Numbered from the stretch's first letter, positions 28,065-38,238 are shown. The stretch: DNA of 41,444 nucleotides from Deinococcus marmoris DSM 12784 (GCF_000701405.1 NZ_JNIV01000038.1:1-41444); one strand, 5' to 3'. Numbers and translations: made by a program. Notes: generated from the sequence alone by a model not told the origin.

Positions 28065-28095
28065 CCCCTCTCCTGCAAATGGAGAGGGGTTTTGT
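28065..28095 (+). terminator. Intrinsic terminator of sufE
   Basis: CCCCTCTCC (28065-28073) pairs with GGAGAGGGG (28081-28089), followed by TTTTGTCT. Confidence 0.88.
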
Positions 28096-28632
28096 CTATT
28101 CTCTACCCGGCAGCACCCTGTCCAGCGCCAGCGCGGTCAATCCCAGTCCCAGACCGTAGGCCAGATGCGCGCCCAGACGGTTGATGTGGCCCTTCGGCGT
28201 GGACCCACCGGGGCCGTCCTGAAGCCCCATCAGCGGCACCAGTCCCTCGTCCATCAGCGCCCACAGGCCAACGCCGAAGATGGCGGCCTTGAGCGGCTGA
28301 TCGGGGCCAGTCAGCGCGCCGTATAGCCCGCCGTTCAATACGCCCATGCCCCAGTGGACGCCCTCGCTGAGCGCGGTGCGGGTGCCGTCTTTCCTGGGGG
28401 TGTGGCCCTCGGCAGCCTCGTAGGCCAACCGTCCCAGGGCGGCAGTGCTGCTTTCGCCGGGCGCGTGCAACTGCCCCAGCGGCGCGATGCTGTGGCGGTC
28501 CGGCGTCGGCTTCTGATCACCGTCCCCATCGCCCTGAAGCAGCGGGGCCACCCGCGTCCAGTACTGCCCCATCGCCAGCGTCCCCACGGCCCCACCGATC
28601 AGGCCGATCACGATATTTCGGAAGAGTGCCAT
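28096..28632 (-). CDS. Predicted membrane protein (YagU/DUF1440-like layout)
   Basis: 178 residues from ATG 28632; the frame continues to 28731 but a TACTCT -10 box (28638-28643) lies 5 nt before this ATG and the hydrophobic start MALFRNIVIGLIGGAVGTLAMGQYW fits. Three to four hydrophobic segments are seen, with a polar loop (about 30-75). The arrangement LSEGVHWGMGVLNGGLYGALTG and GVGLWALMDEGLVPLMGL resembles YagU-type DUF1440 proteins, but I am not certain. It converges on the sufE terminator. Function unknown. Confidence 0.65.
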   Translation of the reverse strand: MALFRNIVIGLIGGAVGTLAMGQYWTRVAPLLQGDGDGDQKPTPDRHSIAPLGQLHAPGESSTAALGRLAYEAAEGHTPRKDGTRTALSEGVHWGMGVLNGGLYGALTGPDQPLKAAIFGVGLWALMDEGLVPLMGLQDGPGGSTPKGHINRLGAHLAYGLGLGLTALALDRVLPGRE

Positions 28633-28637
28633 CCCAT

Positions 28638-28643
28638 AGAGTA
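28638..28643 (-). promoter_or_regulatory. -10 box of the YagU-like gene
   Basis: TACTCT on the minus strand, 5 nt before the ATG. Confidence 0.35.
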
Positions 28644-28716
28644 AGAACAAATACCGTTCTGGCCGCCGAGGATAAAGGAAGTGGGAACACGCGTCGGGCT
28701 GCCAGTCGGCCTCCTC

Positions 28717-28722
28717 TACACT
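28717..28722 (+). promoter_or_regulatory. -10 box of thyA
   Basis: TACACT, 7 nt before the thyA ATG; no Shine-Dalgarno is present. Confidence 0.5.
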
Positions 28723-28729
28723 GTCTCCC

Positions 28730-29524
28730 ATGCAGCCCTACCTCGACCTGATGCGGCAGATTCTGGATCACGGCGCGGTGAAAACAGACCGCACCGGCAC
28801 TGGCACCCGCAGCATCTTTGGCGCGCAGATGCGCTTCGATCTGGCGGACGGTTTTCCGCTGGTCACCACCAAGAAGATTCACCTGAAGTCGGTCATCCAC
28901 GAGTTGCTGTGGTTTCTGTCGGGGAGCAGCAACGTGGGGTATTTGCAGGAAAACGGTGTAAAAATCTGGGACGAGTGGGCGGATGAGCAGGGCGAACTCG
29001 GCCCGGTGTACGGCGTACAGTGGCGCAACTGGCCCACGCCGGACGGGCGGCACATCGACCAGATTAAACAGGTAGTCGATCAGATCAGGACCAACCCCGA
29101 TTCTCGCCGATTGATCGTCAGCGCGTGGAACGTGGGCGAGATTGAGAACATGGCGCTGCCTGCGTGCCACGCGTTATTCCAGTTCTATGTGGCCGATGGA
29201 CGCCTGAGCTGTCAGCTCTATCAGAGAAGTGCAGATTTTTTCATTGGCGTGCCGTTCAACATTGCCTCCTACGCCCTCTTAACAATGATGATCGCTCAGG
29301 TCACAGATTTGCAGCCAGGGGACTTCGTCTGGACCGGGGGCGACTGCCATCTGTACAGCAACCATCTGGAGCAGGCGCGTGAGCAACTGTCGCGTGATCC
29401 CAGGCCGTTGCCCACCATGCACCTGAACCCGGACGTGAAAGACCTGCTGGCTTTCAAATACGGGGATTTCAAGCTGACGGGTTATGAGCCGTATCCTCAC
29501 ATCAAGGCGACGGTGGCGGTTTGA
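28730..29524 (+). CDS. thyA: Thymidylate synthase
   Basis: 264 residues, the standard length. It methylates dUMP to dTMP using 5,10-methylene-tetrahydrofolate, releasing dihydrofolate. Motifs: [18 protein letters not shown] (phosphate loop), catalytic Cys146 in [32 protein letters not shown], and the C-terminal [13 protein letters not shown]. Its stop overlaps the TTG start of folA by 4 nt (TTGA), coupling the two. The pair recycles folate: folA reduces the dihydrofolate thyA makes. Confidence 0.97.
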   Translation: MQPYLDLMRQILDHGAVKTDRTGTGTRSIFGAQMRFDLADGFPLVTTKKIHLKSVIHELLWFLSGSSNVGYLQENGVKIWDEWADEQGELGPVYGVQWRNWPTPDGRHIDQIKQVVDQIRTNPDSRRLIVSAWNVGEIENMALPACHALFQFYVADGRLSCQLYQRSADFFIGVPFNIASYALLTMMIAQVTDLQPGDFVWTGGDCHLYSNHLEQAREQLSRDPRPLPTMHLNPDVKDLLAFKYGDFKLTGYEPYPHIKATVAV

Positions 29525-30030
29525 CCCTGCATCCAAAAAAATCGCGCCTGACGTTCGTGGTGGCGATGGCCGAGAACCGCGTGATCGGCAGAGACGGCGA
29601 TTTGCCCTGGCGCTTGCCCGCTGATCTGGCGCATTTCAAGCGGCTGACCGTGGGCAAACCCGTGGTGATGGGCCGCAAGGTCTACGACTCGATTGGCAGG
29701 CCGCTGCCCGACAGACAGAACATCGTCCTGACCCGCAATCCAGAGTTTCAGGCCCCCGGCTGTGTCGTCGTCCACTCGCCAGAGGAAGCGCTGAAAGCCG
29801 CCGCTGGGCCAGAAATCATGATCATCGGCGGCGAGGAGATTTACCGGCTGTACCTGCCACAGGTGAATCGGGTGGAACTGACCCTGGTCCACGCGGAAAT
29901 CGGGGGCGACACCTTTTTCCCCGAACTGCCCGACCAGTGGACGGAAACGGCGCGGCGTGAGCGGGCGGCAGACGAGCGCAATCCATATGACCTCAGTTTC
30001 CTGACGTTGGAGAGGGCGCTGTTCCCCTGA
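29521..30030 (+). CDS. folA: Dihydrofolate reductase
   Basis: 169 residues from TTG 29521, overlapping the thyA stop. It reduces dihydrofolate to tetrahydrofolate with NADPH. The fold is complete: [48 protein letters not shown], then the NADPH motif [23 protein letters not shown]. Conserved Asp/Trp of the folate site (DLPWRLPAD) are in place. The non-AUG start within the thyA stop suggests translational coupling. Confidence 0.96.
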   Translation: MTLHPKKSRLTFVVAMAENRVIGRDGDLPWRLPADLAHFKRLTVGKPVVMGRKVYDSIGRPLPDRQNIVLTRNPEFQAPGCVVVHSPEEALKAAAGPEIMIIGGEEIYRLYLPQVNRVELTLVHAEIGGDTFFPELPDQWTETARRERAADERNPYDLSFLTLERALFP

Positions 30031-30091
30031 CGCTACGGCAAACCTGCCATTACAGCTCAGGTTGCTACAAACAGGCCACCCGGAATCCGTG

Positions 30092-32377
30092 TCAGCTTTC
30101 CGCTTCCGACACAGGCAGCAGGACCGTATCCACCAGCGGGCCACTCTGCTGCGCCAGTGCACGGGCGGCGGCGGCATCCAGCGGGGGCGAGATGTAAAAA
30201 CCCTGCGCTAGCGTGAAGCCCAGCGCCCGGACCTGCGCGTACTGCTGGGGCGTCTCGATGCCCTCGGCCACGGTGGTCAGCCCCAGCGCCTGCCCCAGTT
30301 CAGCCACCGCTCGCACCAGCGCCGTGCTGGTATGGCCGCCGTCCAGATCAGCGATAAAGCTGCGGTCCACCTTCAGGTCGCTGATTGGAAACTGGCGCAG
30401 GTAACTCAGCGACGAGTAGCCGGTACCGAAATCGTCCAGGGCCAGCCCCACGCCCAGTTCGTGCAGCGCCCGCATGGTGTCCAGGGTGGTCGTGCGGTCA
30501 TTCATCAGGACGTTCTCGGTCAGCTCCAGCGTCAGGCGTTCGGGGGCCAGCCCGCTGCTGCCCAGCACGCCCCGGACCTCGGCCACCAGACCGGGCAGGT
30601 GCATCTGGGCTGCTGTCAGGTTGACTCCCAATCCCAGGGCCGTGCGTCCGGGCAGGGCGGGCCATGTGGCCGCCTCATGGGCCGCCGTCCGCAGCGTCCA
30701 GCGGTCCAGCGGCACGATCAGACCAGTGTCCTCGGCCAGCGGAATGAAGGCTTCGGGAGACAGCAGGCCGCGCGTAGGATGGGGCCAGCGGACCAGGGCC
30801 TCGAAACCCCGCAGGTGGCCGCTGCCGAGGTCCACGACGGGCTGATAGTGAACCTCCAGCGCGCCGCTGCCGATGGCCGCCCGCAACTCGGTTTCCAGTT
30901 CCAGGCGGTCCAGAACCTCGCGGTGCATGGCGGCGTCGAAGACCTGAGCGCGGCCCCGGCTGTGGGCCTTGGCGTGGTACAGGGCCACGTCCGCGTTTCG
31001 CAGCAGGGTTCCGCCGTCCAGCGGTGTGCCGCCTTCCAGATCGCCGCCCGGATCGTCATACAGCGCGATGCCCAGGCTGGCGCGCACCTGTAATTCCAGA
31101 CCCTGCACGGAAATCGTCGGCTCCAGCGCGCGCAGCAGCCGGTCCGCCGCCTCGGAAGCATGCTGGGAGCCGGGCAGATGCTGGAGCAGCACGGCGAATT
31201 CGTCGCCGCCCAGCCGGGCCACTGTGTCACCCGGACGCACGCCCGCCTGAAGGCGCTGCCCGGTCAGGATCAGCACCTGATCCCCGGCGCTGTGGCCCAG
31301 GCTGTCGTTGATGGCCTTGAAGTTGTCGAAATCCATCAGCAGCACGGCCAGACTGTTGGGGGCCGGGGACGCCTCCAGCGCCCGCGCCACACGCTCGCCA
31401 AACAGACGGCGGTTGCCCAGCCCGGTCAGTGGATCGTGCAGCGCCAGGTAAGCCAGCCGCGCACTCAGGTGCTGCCGCTCGCGGATCACCGCCCCCAGCA
31501 GCAGCCCCGAGACCGTCACCGTGACCAGCCCGAATTGCAGGGCCAGTCCGCTCGTTTCCGCGATCTGGCCACCGGTCAGCAGGGCCACGCCCACGTTCAG
31601 GGCCAGCACGCACACGGCGGCGGGGGCAAAACCGTGCCGGGTGGCAATCCACAGCACTGGAATGAACAGGGCGTAGCTGTAATTCAGGGTGGTGCCGCGC
31701 GGCCCGCCGTACCCGGCCCAGACCGCCGCCACCACCAGCACGGCGGCCACGGCGGCGTCGCGCGCCCAGGGCCAGACTTCTGATCTGGGCCGGGTTTCCG
31801 GCGGAAAGGTGGGGGCCTGTGCGGGGGCAGACGACCACAGCCCCGGCCAGCGCCCCAGCCACAGCAGCAGCGGCGGCGCCAGCAGCCCGACGCCAGTGGC
31901 GCTGCCCGCCCACAGTTGCAGGGTCAGGGTCAACCCCTTTGAAGCGGGAAGCAGCCCGGCCACCGTCAGGTTAAAGACCTGCAAGGCCGACATCACCAGC
32001 GGCGCGCCCAGCATCGCCACCGTCACGAACAGCGCCGCGTCGCGCAGGCGCGGCAGACGCGGATCGATGTGCAACGAACGCAGCAGCATGTAGGCCGCCG
32101 CCACCGTGGCGGCCACCGTCATCACGATGTAGCCCAGCAGGGGCCAGAAGGGCAGGGTGTCCACCACGAAAAAGGTATGTACCAGTCGGCTCAGGATCAG
32201 CAGCGGCCAGAAGCGCAGGCCGAACACCAGCAGCAGCACCACGTCCAGCCCCACCGCCGGATACCACACCGTCACCTCTGGCGAGGTGGCGAACTGCTGC
32301 GAGGCCACATCCAGCCCGTACCATGCCAGCAGATACACCGCCCCGATCAGCACTGGCCGGAACCACAGATTGAGCAT
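30092..32377 (-). CDS. MASE1-GGDEF-EAL cyclic-di-GMP protein
   Basis: 761 residues. An N-terminal integral-membrane sensor (about 1-300, eight or more helices; WYPAVGLDVVLLLVFG fits MASE1) leads to a GGDEF domain with an intact active site (RLGGDEFAVLL, about 390) and an EAL domain with intact motif (GFEALVRWPHPTRG, about 526) and DDFGTGYSSLSYLRQFPISDLKVDRSF. Both cyclase and phosphodiesterase sites look competent, so the net direction is unclear. Proteins of this type tune biofilm, exopolysaccharide or motility. A TAATGT box lies 6 nt before the ATG. Confidence 0.93.
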   Translation of the reverse strand: MLNLWFRPVLIGAVYLLAWYGLDVASQQFATSPEVTVWYPAVGLDVVLLLVFGLRFWPLLILSRLVHTFFVVDTLPFWPLLGYIVMTVAATVAAAYMLLRSLHIDPRLPRLRDAALFVTVAMLGAPLVMSALQVFNLTVAGLLPASKGLTLTLQLWAGSATGVGLLAPPLLLWLGRWPGLWSSAPAQAPTFPPETRPRSEVWPWARDAAVAAVLVVAAVWAGYGGPRGTTLNYSYALFIPVLWIATRHGFAPAAVCVLALNVGVALLTGGQIAETSGLALQFGLVTVTVSGLLLGAVIRERQHLSARLAYLALHDPLTGLGNRRLFGERVARALEASPAPNSLAVLLMDFDNFKAINDSLGHSAGDQVLILTGQRLQAGVRPGDTVARLGGDEFAVLLQHLPGSQHASEAADRLLRALEPTISVQGLELQVRASLGIALYDDPGGDLEGGTPLDGGTLLRNADVALYHAKAHSRGRAQVFDAAMHREVLDRLELETELRAAIGSGALEVHYQPVVDLGSGHLRGFEALVRWPHPTRGLLSPEAFIPLAEDTGLIVPLDRWTLRTAAHEAATWPALPGRTALGLGVNLTAAQMHLPGLVAEVRGVLGSSGLAPERLTLELTENVLMNDRTTTLDTMRALHELGVGLALDDFGTGYSSLSYLRQFPISDLKVDRSFIADLDGGHTSTALVRAVAELGQALGLTTVAEGIETPQQYAQVRALGFTLAQGFYISPPLDAAAARALAQQSGPLVDTVLLPVSEAES

Positions 32378-32383
32378 GTTCTT

Positions 32384-32389
32384 ACATTA
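32384..32389 (-). promoter_or_regulatory. -10 box of the GGDEF-EAL gene
   Basis: TAATGT on the minus strand, 6 nt before the ATG at 32377. Confidence 0.45.
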
Positions 32390-32528
32390 GGCCGAATGCG
32401 AATCCAGAAACGAGAAAAACTTCAAGACTTCAGGTCAGCTCCTGGCCCTGAACTTCAATCCCCTGTCAGGTGGTGCAGGAGAGGGCAGGACAATAGTGCC
32501 CACCGCCCTTGTTCTCCCTTCCCAGGAC

Positions 32529-32613
32529 CACTAGGCTGTTCCTCTTGTACTTCCCCTGCGCTTCGCCACGTCGGCGAGAACCACGGGGGGAAGATCGGCG
32601 GGAAAGCCTAGTG
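32529..32613 (+). ncRNA. Candidate structured leader upstream of der
   Basis: CACTAGGCT (32529-32537) and AGCCTAGTG (32605-32613) form a 9-bp stem, extended past a bulged G by TTCC/GGAA. Inside it, CTTCCCC pairs with GGGGAAG, and CGCC/GGCG closes an ACGTC loop. This gives a nested rod-like fold of about 85 nt, 37 nt before the der start. It does not match signal-recognition-particle RNA or a riboswitch I know. A chance fold in G+C-rich DNA cannot be ruled out. Confidence 0.4.
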
Positions 32614-32650
32614 ACGCCGGGGCTGACCGAAACCGAAGGAGCGTTTAAAA

Positions 32651-33976
<1,326 letters not shown>

Positions 33977-34004
33977 CCCTCTGTCAAGCCCCACACTGCT
34001 GCCG

Positions 34005-34140
34005 ATACAGACTCCGATTGAATCGTTTGGGCAAACGATGAACATCTGAGGTAAGTGGGGACGAGAAGAACAGGTTCCGGGCGTGGAATTGGCAAACTGG
34101 TGTTTTCCCAGTTTGTTAACCAAATAGACGGAATCTGTAT
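34005..34140. mobile_element. MITE-like inverted-repeat element
   Basis: ATACAGACTCCG (34005-34016) and CGGAATCTGTAT (34129-34140) are terminal inverted repeats matching at 11 of 12 positions. Inside are ATCGTTTG-GG-CAAACGAT (about 34022-34039) and CAAACTGG...CCAGTTTG (34093-34100, 34108-34115). No open frame. Size and structure fit a non-autonomous insertion or the small noncoding repeats known in Deinococcus genomes. Confidence 0.6.
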
Positions 34141-34159
34141 GAACCGTTAGCCTGCGGGC

Positions 34160-35434
34160 ATGACTGTTCCGCAGACCGCCGCACCGCGCCGCTTCCGGGC
34201 CATCGCTGTGCAGCCGAAATGGAGCGCTGAGCATTTCGTCAGCGACGATGCCTTCCGGGGCTGGCTGCGCGGCCAGTTGGAGGCGGTCCGGCCCCATCTG
34301 TCGCCGGACCGTCCCAATCTGGTGGTCCTGACCGAGCTGAACGGCCTGCCGCTGGTGCTGCGCGGCGCGGGCTGGGCGCTGCCCCTGAAGACCTTCGAGC
34401 GGGTGGCCCTGGCCCTGTTCCTGGCCCGCCTGCCCCACGCCTTGCCGGTGCTGCTGCGCGAGAAGGTCTCCCCCATCCGCGCGCTGCAACTGGCAGGCGG
34501 CGCCGACAACACCCGCCTGTACCTGCACACCTGCCGCGATCTGGCGCGCGAGTACGGTGTGTACCTGTGTTGCGGCTCCGCGCCCACGCCGCGCTACCGC
34601 GTGGTGGACGGCCAGCCTGTGCGCGGGGCGGCCACCCTGACCAATCAGACCGTGCTGCTGGCCCCGGACGGCACCCTGATCGGCGTGACCGACAAGGTCC
34701 ACCTGACCCCCGCCGAGGAGGCCGGCGGCGTGGACCTGTCGCCGGGCGAACTGAACGAGATGCGCGTGTTTCCCACCCCGGTGGGGGATCTGGGCGTCGC
34801 CATCAGCCTGGACGCCTTCCGCGCCGACGTGATCGGGCGGCTGGAGGCGGGCGGCTGCACCGTGCTGCTGCAACCCGACGCCAACGGCGCAGCCTGGACC
34901 TCGCAGGAGGGTCTGCCGCCGGACCCGGCCCACCTGCGCGATCAGCCGGTGGCGTGGCTGGAATCGAGCTGGACGGCTACCACCACAGGAAAGAACATCC
35001 GTTATGCGGTCAATCCGATGGTGGTGGGCAACCTGCTGGACCTCAGCTTCGACGGCCAGAGTGCCATTACAGGCCGCGTGGCGGACGCCCCGGAGCTTCG
35101 CAGCTACGTGATGACCGATCCGCGCCCCGGTTTTCTGGCCCTGACGCCCTGGGTGGCGGACGGTCCCCACGCGGAATTGCGGATGGTGGGCCAGCAGCTC
35201 GCCGCCCACAGCGGCCACCCGCGCGAGGACGCCTACCGCACGGACGTGCTGTATGCAGACCTGGAACTGCCTGCCAGCACACTGGACCCGCCGCCCCATA
35301 CCCCGCATGAACAGGCCCTGGAAATCATCCTGAAACAGGTGGATCAGCCGCGCCGCATCCCTTCAGCGGGTGTGTGGCTACTGGCTGGGCTGGGCCTGAT
35401 CGCCGCCGTCTCCGCACTCCGGCGCAGACCTTAG
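34160..35434 (+). CDS. Nitrilase-fold protein lacking the catalytic Cys, C-terminal TM
   Basis: 424 residues. The carbon-nitrogen hydrolase alpha-beta-beta-alpha fold is recognisable: catalytic Glu59 (VVLTELNG), Lys179 (GVTDKVHLTP) and the nucleophile strand DLGVAISLDAFRADVIGRL. At the Cys position of the usual ICYD motif this protein has Ser216 (ISLD). The Glu and Lys are kept, so it may be a Ser-using variant, a binding pseudoenzyme or a decayed copy. A transmembrane helix near the end (AGVWLLAGLGLIAAVSALRRR) anchors it. The ATG lies 20 nt after the MITE-like element, which may supply or disturb its promoter. Confidence 0.75.
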   Translation: MTVPQTAAPRRFRAIAVQPKWSAEHFVSDDAFRGWLRGQLEAVRPHLSPDRPNLVVLTELNGLPLVLRGAGWALPLKTFERVALALFLARLPHALPVLLREKVSPIRALQLAGGADNTRLYLHTCRDLAREYGVYLCCGSAPTPRYRVVDGQPVRGAATLTNQTVLLAPDGTLIGVTDKVHLTPAEEAGGVDLSPGELNEMRVFPTPVGDLGVAISLDAFRADVIGRLEAGGCTVLLQPDANGAAWTSQEGLPPDPAHLRDQPVAWLESSWTATTTGKNIRYAVNPMVVGNLLDLSFDGQSAITGRVADAPELRSYVMTDPRPGFLALTPWVADGPHAELRMVGQQLAAHSGHPREDAYRTDVLYADLELPASTLDPPPHTPHEQALEIILKQVDQPRRIPSAGVWLLAGLGLIAAVSALRRRP

Positions 35435-35457
35435 ACCCAAAGCTGGACGCGCTGACG

Positions 35458-35486
35458 TTGACAAGTTGGGGGGGCCTCCCTATACT
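35458..35486 (+). promoter_or_regulatory. Promoter of the tRNA operon
   Basis: TTGACA (35458-35463), 17-bp spacer, TATACT (35481-35486): a near-ideal housekeeping promoter, about 50 bp before tRNA-Ser. Confidence 0.85.
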
Positions 35487-35534
35487 TCACTTCGCGCTTT
35501 TGGGGTCACTCCCAGAGACGCACCCGCCGTCAAT

Positions 35535-35622
<88 letters not shown>

Positions 35623-35663
35623 CAGCACAGCGGCTCAGCACGACCGGGGATCAGGACAACCGA

Positions 35664-35751
35664 GGAGAGGTGGGTGAGTGGTTGAAACCGCACCCCTGCT
35701 AAGGGTGTGTACCGCAAGGTACCGAGGGTTCGAATCCCTCCCTCTTCGCCA
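35664..35751 (+). tRNA. tRNA-Ser (GCU)
   Basis: 88 nt with CCA. Acceptor GGAGAGG/CCTCTTC, anticodon loop CTGCTAA (GCT), long variable arm (GTACCGCAAGGTAC), T arm GGTTCGAATCC. It starts 41 nt after tRNA-Ser(UGA). Confidence 0.96.
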
Positions 35752-35778
35752 CCGTTTCACTGTTCCACCCAATACCGT

Positions 35779-35855
<77 letters not shown>

Positions 35856-35860
35856 ACAGA

Positions 35861-35885
35861 AACCTCGTCCTAGACGAGGTTTTTT
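35861..35885 (+). terminator. Terminator of the tRNA operon
   Basis: AACCTCGTC (35861-35869) pairs perfectly with GACGAGGTT (35873-35881) around CTA, then TTTTC. It starts 5 nt after the tRNA-Arg CCA. Confidence 0.88.
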
Positions 35886-36243
35886 CGTTTACAATTCGCC
35901 ATCTGAAAATATACTTAGAGCCGATTTTGCCCAAACTTTGCCCAAACGGTCCGAAGTCCGTACCCCCAGTGACTGCTGGTGAAGGCGTGAGCCACTCGCT
36001 GGAAGTGGCGGATCTCGGAGAAACATGTATGTGTTTATAGAAATCAGGTGGGATTAGCGGGATAGATGGGATCACAACCTTCTCAGCCTGTAGCAGACGT
36101 ACTTTTCACTTATCCCACGAGTCTACTGAGTGCGGGATAGTTAAGCACTCGAAACGTGAATTAGCCGCCCTCAGACTGCTTATACCCGCTATCCCATTGC
36201 CGAGCTTTCCAGTGGCATGGTTGAGGTACATCAGCCTCGCCCC
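35886..36243. other. Integrase-side noncoding region with short repeats
   Basis: 358 bp with no convincing gene. It contains a perfect tandem 11-bp repeat, TTTGCCCAAAC (35926-35936 and 35937-35947), and four GGGATA/TATCCC copies (36059-36064, 36111-36116, 36134-36139, 36190-36195), two of them facing each other. These are candidate integrase arm sites. Confidence 0.45.
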
Positions 36244-37626
36244 CTACTTCCGGCGCGGCCCACCCTTTCGTGGGCGCATTATGCGACGGCCCGAGTGGGG
36301 TACTTTCCCACCTGCATTCTGCTCTTCGACGTCTTGGCTTCCGTCCTCGATAGACAGACAGATCGCCTGCTTGACTTCTGCTATTACCGGTCCCTCTGCT
36401 TGTTCTACCTGTGACCCCAGATCTAGCACCATGCCCCGACGTTCATCCAGAAAATCATGTCGATAAATATCCAGCGTCGTGCTAATCAAGGAGTGGCCTA
36501 ATTGACGGCTTAAAGCCGCGATATTGAAGCCCTGAGCATGTCCCAATGTGGCGAAGGTGTGACGTAGCGCGTGGGGAGAGAGCATTGGTAAGCCTGCCCT
36601 CTCACACGTTCGGTGCATGATGCCCCGCGCGGAGTCATGGCGAAGAGGCTTCCCACTCGTGGAGGGGAAAACATAGATGGGCGGCCCCTGGCCGTGCGCC
36701 TGTCCTTCAAAGGTGAGGTGTACGCGCATAGCATCCAGAATGTCCAGCACCGCTCCCGATAGGTGGATGAATCTATTCGACTTGGGTGTTTTGGGGGGGC
36801 CTTCCGAAACCCTGCCCCTATGCTCAACCCGCGTCCGCTGGATGTGCGCCCAAATTGCGCCCGGCGTTCCGTCTTCACGCGTGGGCGCGTGCTTGTCCGG
36901 TTCGAAATCTGCCCAGTGAAGAGCAATCATCTCTCCAGGCCTTATCCCAGTCAGTAGCATAAAGGCAAGACCTAGCGCCCACCGATCTTCCAGCGCCGCT
37001 TTAAGGAAGATCCGCGCTTGGTCTGGGGTGAACGCTTTAACTTTCCCTGGGCCTCGTTGCACTGTAGGGACGGCGTGGGTCATAGGGTTATGTGTGAGGA
37101 TGCCGTCTGCAATGGCCCGCTTGTATGCGCCATTCAGAAGTGAACGAACAAGCCGTTGTGTATCAGTACCCAGTCCCAGCCGGTCTAGGTGCTGATAGTG
37201 CGTTCGTATGCGGGGCGAGCGAACGCCTGCCGCTTTCGCATGTCCCAGCTCCGGCATGATGTACTTCACCAGCAGATATTCGTTGTCCCAACCGGTCTTA
37301 GGCCTCCATATAGGCCGTTTAGCTTCGATGTATTCCTCTACCATCTGCCCCACTGTCAGGGAACGGGAGACGGGGCGCTGTCCGGCATCGGCCTCATCCT
37401 GTTTCGCCCGCACCGCCGCATAGGCTTCCATCTTATTGTTCGCTGTGCCACTGGGACGTGCCTTTGTGCCGTCCGGGTACGTGACCCGTACACGCCATCC
37501 CACGCGCCCGGAAGGCAAATCGGTGTACTGTCCATGACCGTGTCCCCTCTTCTTCGCCACGCCCACAAGGTAGGACATATCGGGAAAGCATGGGAGGGGG
37601 CGGGAAGGGGTGGCACTGGTTGCCAT
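36244..37626 (-). CDS. Tyrosine recombinase/phage integrase
   Basis: 460 residues from ATG 37626 (TGGAG lies upstream); ATG 37578 is an alternative. An AP2-like or arm-binding N-terminus (GRVGWRVRVTYPDGTKA, about 40-60) is followed by a SAM-like core-binding domain (about 88-190) and the catalytic domain. Active-site residues are present: Arg229 (TGIRPGEM), Lys282 region, His352-x-x-Arg355 (HALRHTFAT), His378 (LGHSLISTT) and nucleophile Tyr388. It cuts and rejoins att sites for integration. Its 3' end faces the tRNA-Arg gene, the usual arrangement in integrative elements. Confidence 0.95.
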   Translation of the reverse strand: MATSATPSRPLPCFPDMSYLVGVAKKRGHGHGQYTDLPSGRVGWRVRVTYPDGTKARPSGTANNKMEAYAAVRAKQDEADAGQRPVSRSLTVGQMVEEYIEAKRPIWRPKTGWDNEYLLVKYIMPELGHAKAAGVRSPRIRTHYQHLDRLGLGTDTQRLVRSLLNGAYKRAIADGILTHNPMTHAVPTVQRGPGKVKAFTPDQARIFLKAALEDRWALGLAFMLLTGIRPGEMIALHWADFEPDKHAPTREDGTPGAIWAHIQRTRVEHRGRVSEGPPKTPKSNRFIHLSGAVLDILDAMRVHLTFEGQAHGQGPPIYVFPSTSGKPLRHDSARGIMHRTCERAGLPMLSPHALRHTFATLGHAQGFNIAALSRQLGHSLISTTLDIYRHDFLDERRGMVLDLGSQVEQAEGPVIAEVKQAICLSIEDGSQDVEEQNAGGKVPHSGRRIMRPRKGGPRRK

Positions 37627-37769
37627 ATAGCATGGCTACTCCAAACGTCCCCATAGCCTCACGGCTCGAACCCAACCGAGTAATCATGGAATCCCCTACA
37701 CCCACTACATGCCAGATAGCAGAGCAAGAGCGGGAACTAATCCACCCACGCTCAGAGCGCAGTGGGTGT

Positions 37770-38015
37770 TCACAACTTTCCACCTTCATTGGTCTTCGCG
37801 ATTTCGGGCTGGTTCGGTTCCACTGTCAGGCGTATGTCTAGGGCTTCGAAAATGGATGCCCATAGCTCCGGGACTTTGCCACCCCTCCCACCCGTGTCAT
37901 TCAAGGCGCGTGAGATCGCGTTTGGGTTTGCGCCCACAGCACGAGCGAGATCCGCTCGCGACATTCTCTTCTCTTGCATCAGGATGTCTATCGTTCTCCT
38001 AATTTTTGCATTCAT
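37770..38015 (-). CDS. XRE-family (Cro/cI-like) repressor
   Basis: 81 residues: IRRTIDILMQEKRMSRADLARAVGANPNAISRALN is a clear helix-turn-helix, followed by VPELWASIFEALDIRLTVEPN. It is small, a single DNA-binding domain with a short tail. It is divergent from the unknown gene at 38239, and the 223 bp between them hold a repeated dyad array. It probably represses that promoter and controls expression of the element. Confidence 0.88.
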   Translation of the reverse strand: MNAKIRRTIDILMQEKRMSRADLARAVGANPNAISRALNDTGGRGGKVPELWASIFEALDIRLTVEPNQPEIAKTNEGGKL

Positions 38016-38041
38016 AATTTGACACTACCAAATTTGGAGTT

Positions 38042-38158
38042 CTCCAAGCCTGACATCGCTAGATTTTGATGACCTCCAAATTAGATATCGTCTAAATCTG
38101 GTGATCTCCGAAATCGATATCGTCTAAATTTGACATCATTCTCCAATTTGGATAATAT
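38042..38158. promoter_or_regulatory. Operator array and rightward promoter
   Basis: CTCC-headed units begin at 38042, 38074, 38106 and 38141 (spacings 32, 32, 35 bp). The clearest core is TTAGATATCGTCTAA in unit 2, a dyad; unit 3 has TCGATATCGTCTAA and unit 1 a weaker TGACATCGCTAGA. A strong promoter follows: TTGACA (38130-38135), 17 bp, TATATT-class TAATAT (38153-38158), with unit 3 touching its -35. This is the layout of a repressor-controlled switch. Confidence 0.65.
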
Positions 38159-38238
38159 AAGTCTAGCAGAAAGAGACGCTTCCTTCGCCAAGATTCCGCG
38201 TCTCTGACTGACTCCCCCACAGTAATGAAAGGAGCAAG

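Noticed and set aside
32529..32613. Signal recognition particle RNA or known riboswitch
   Set aside because: The conserved SRP apical motif and known riboswitch cores were not found.
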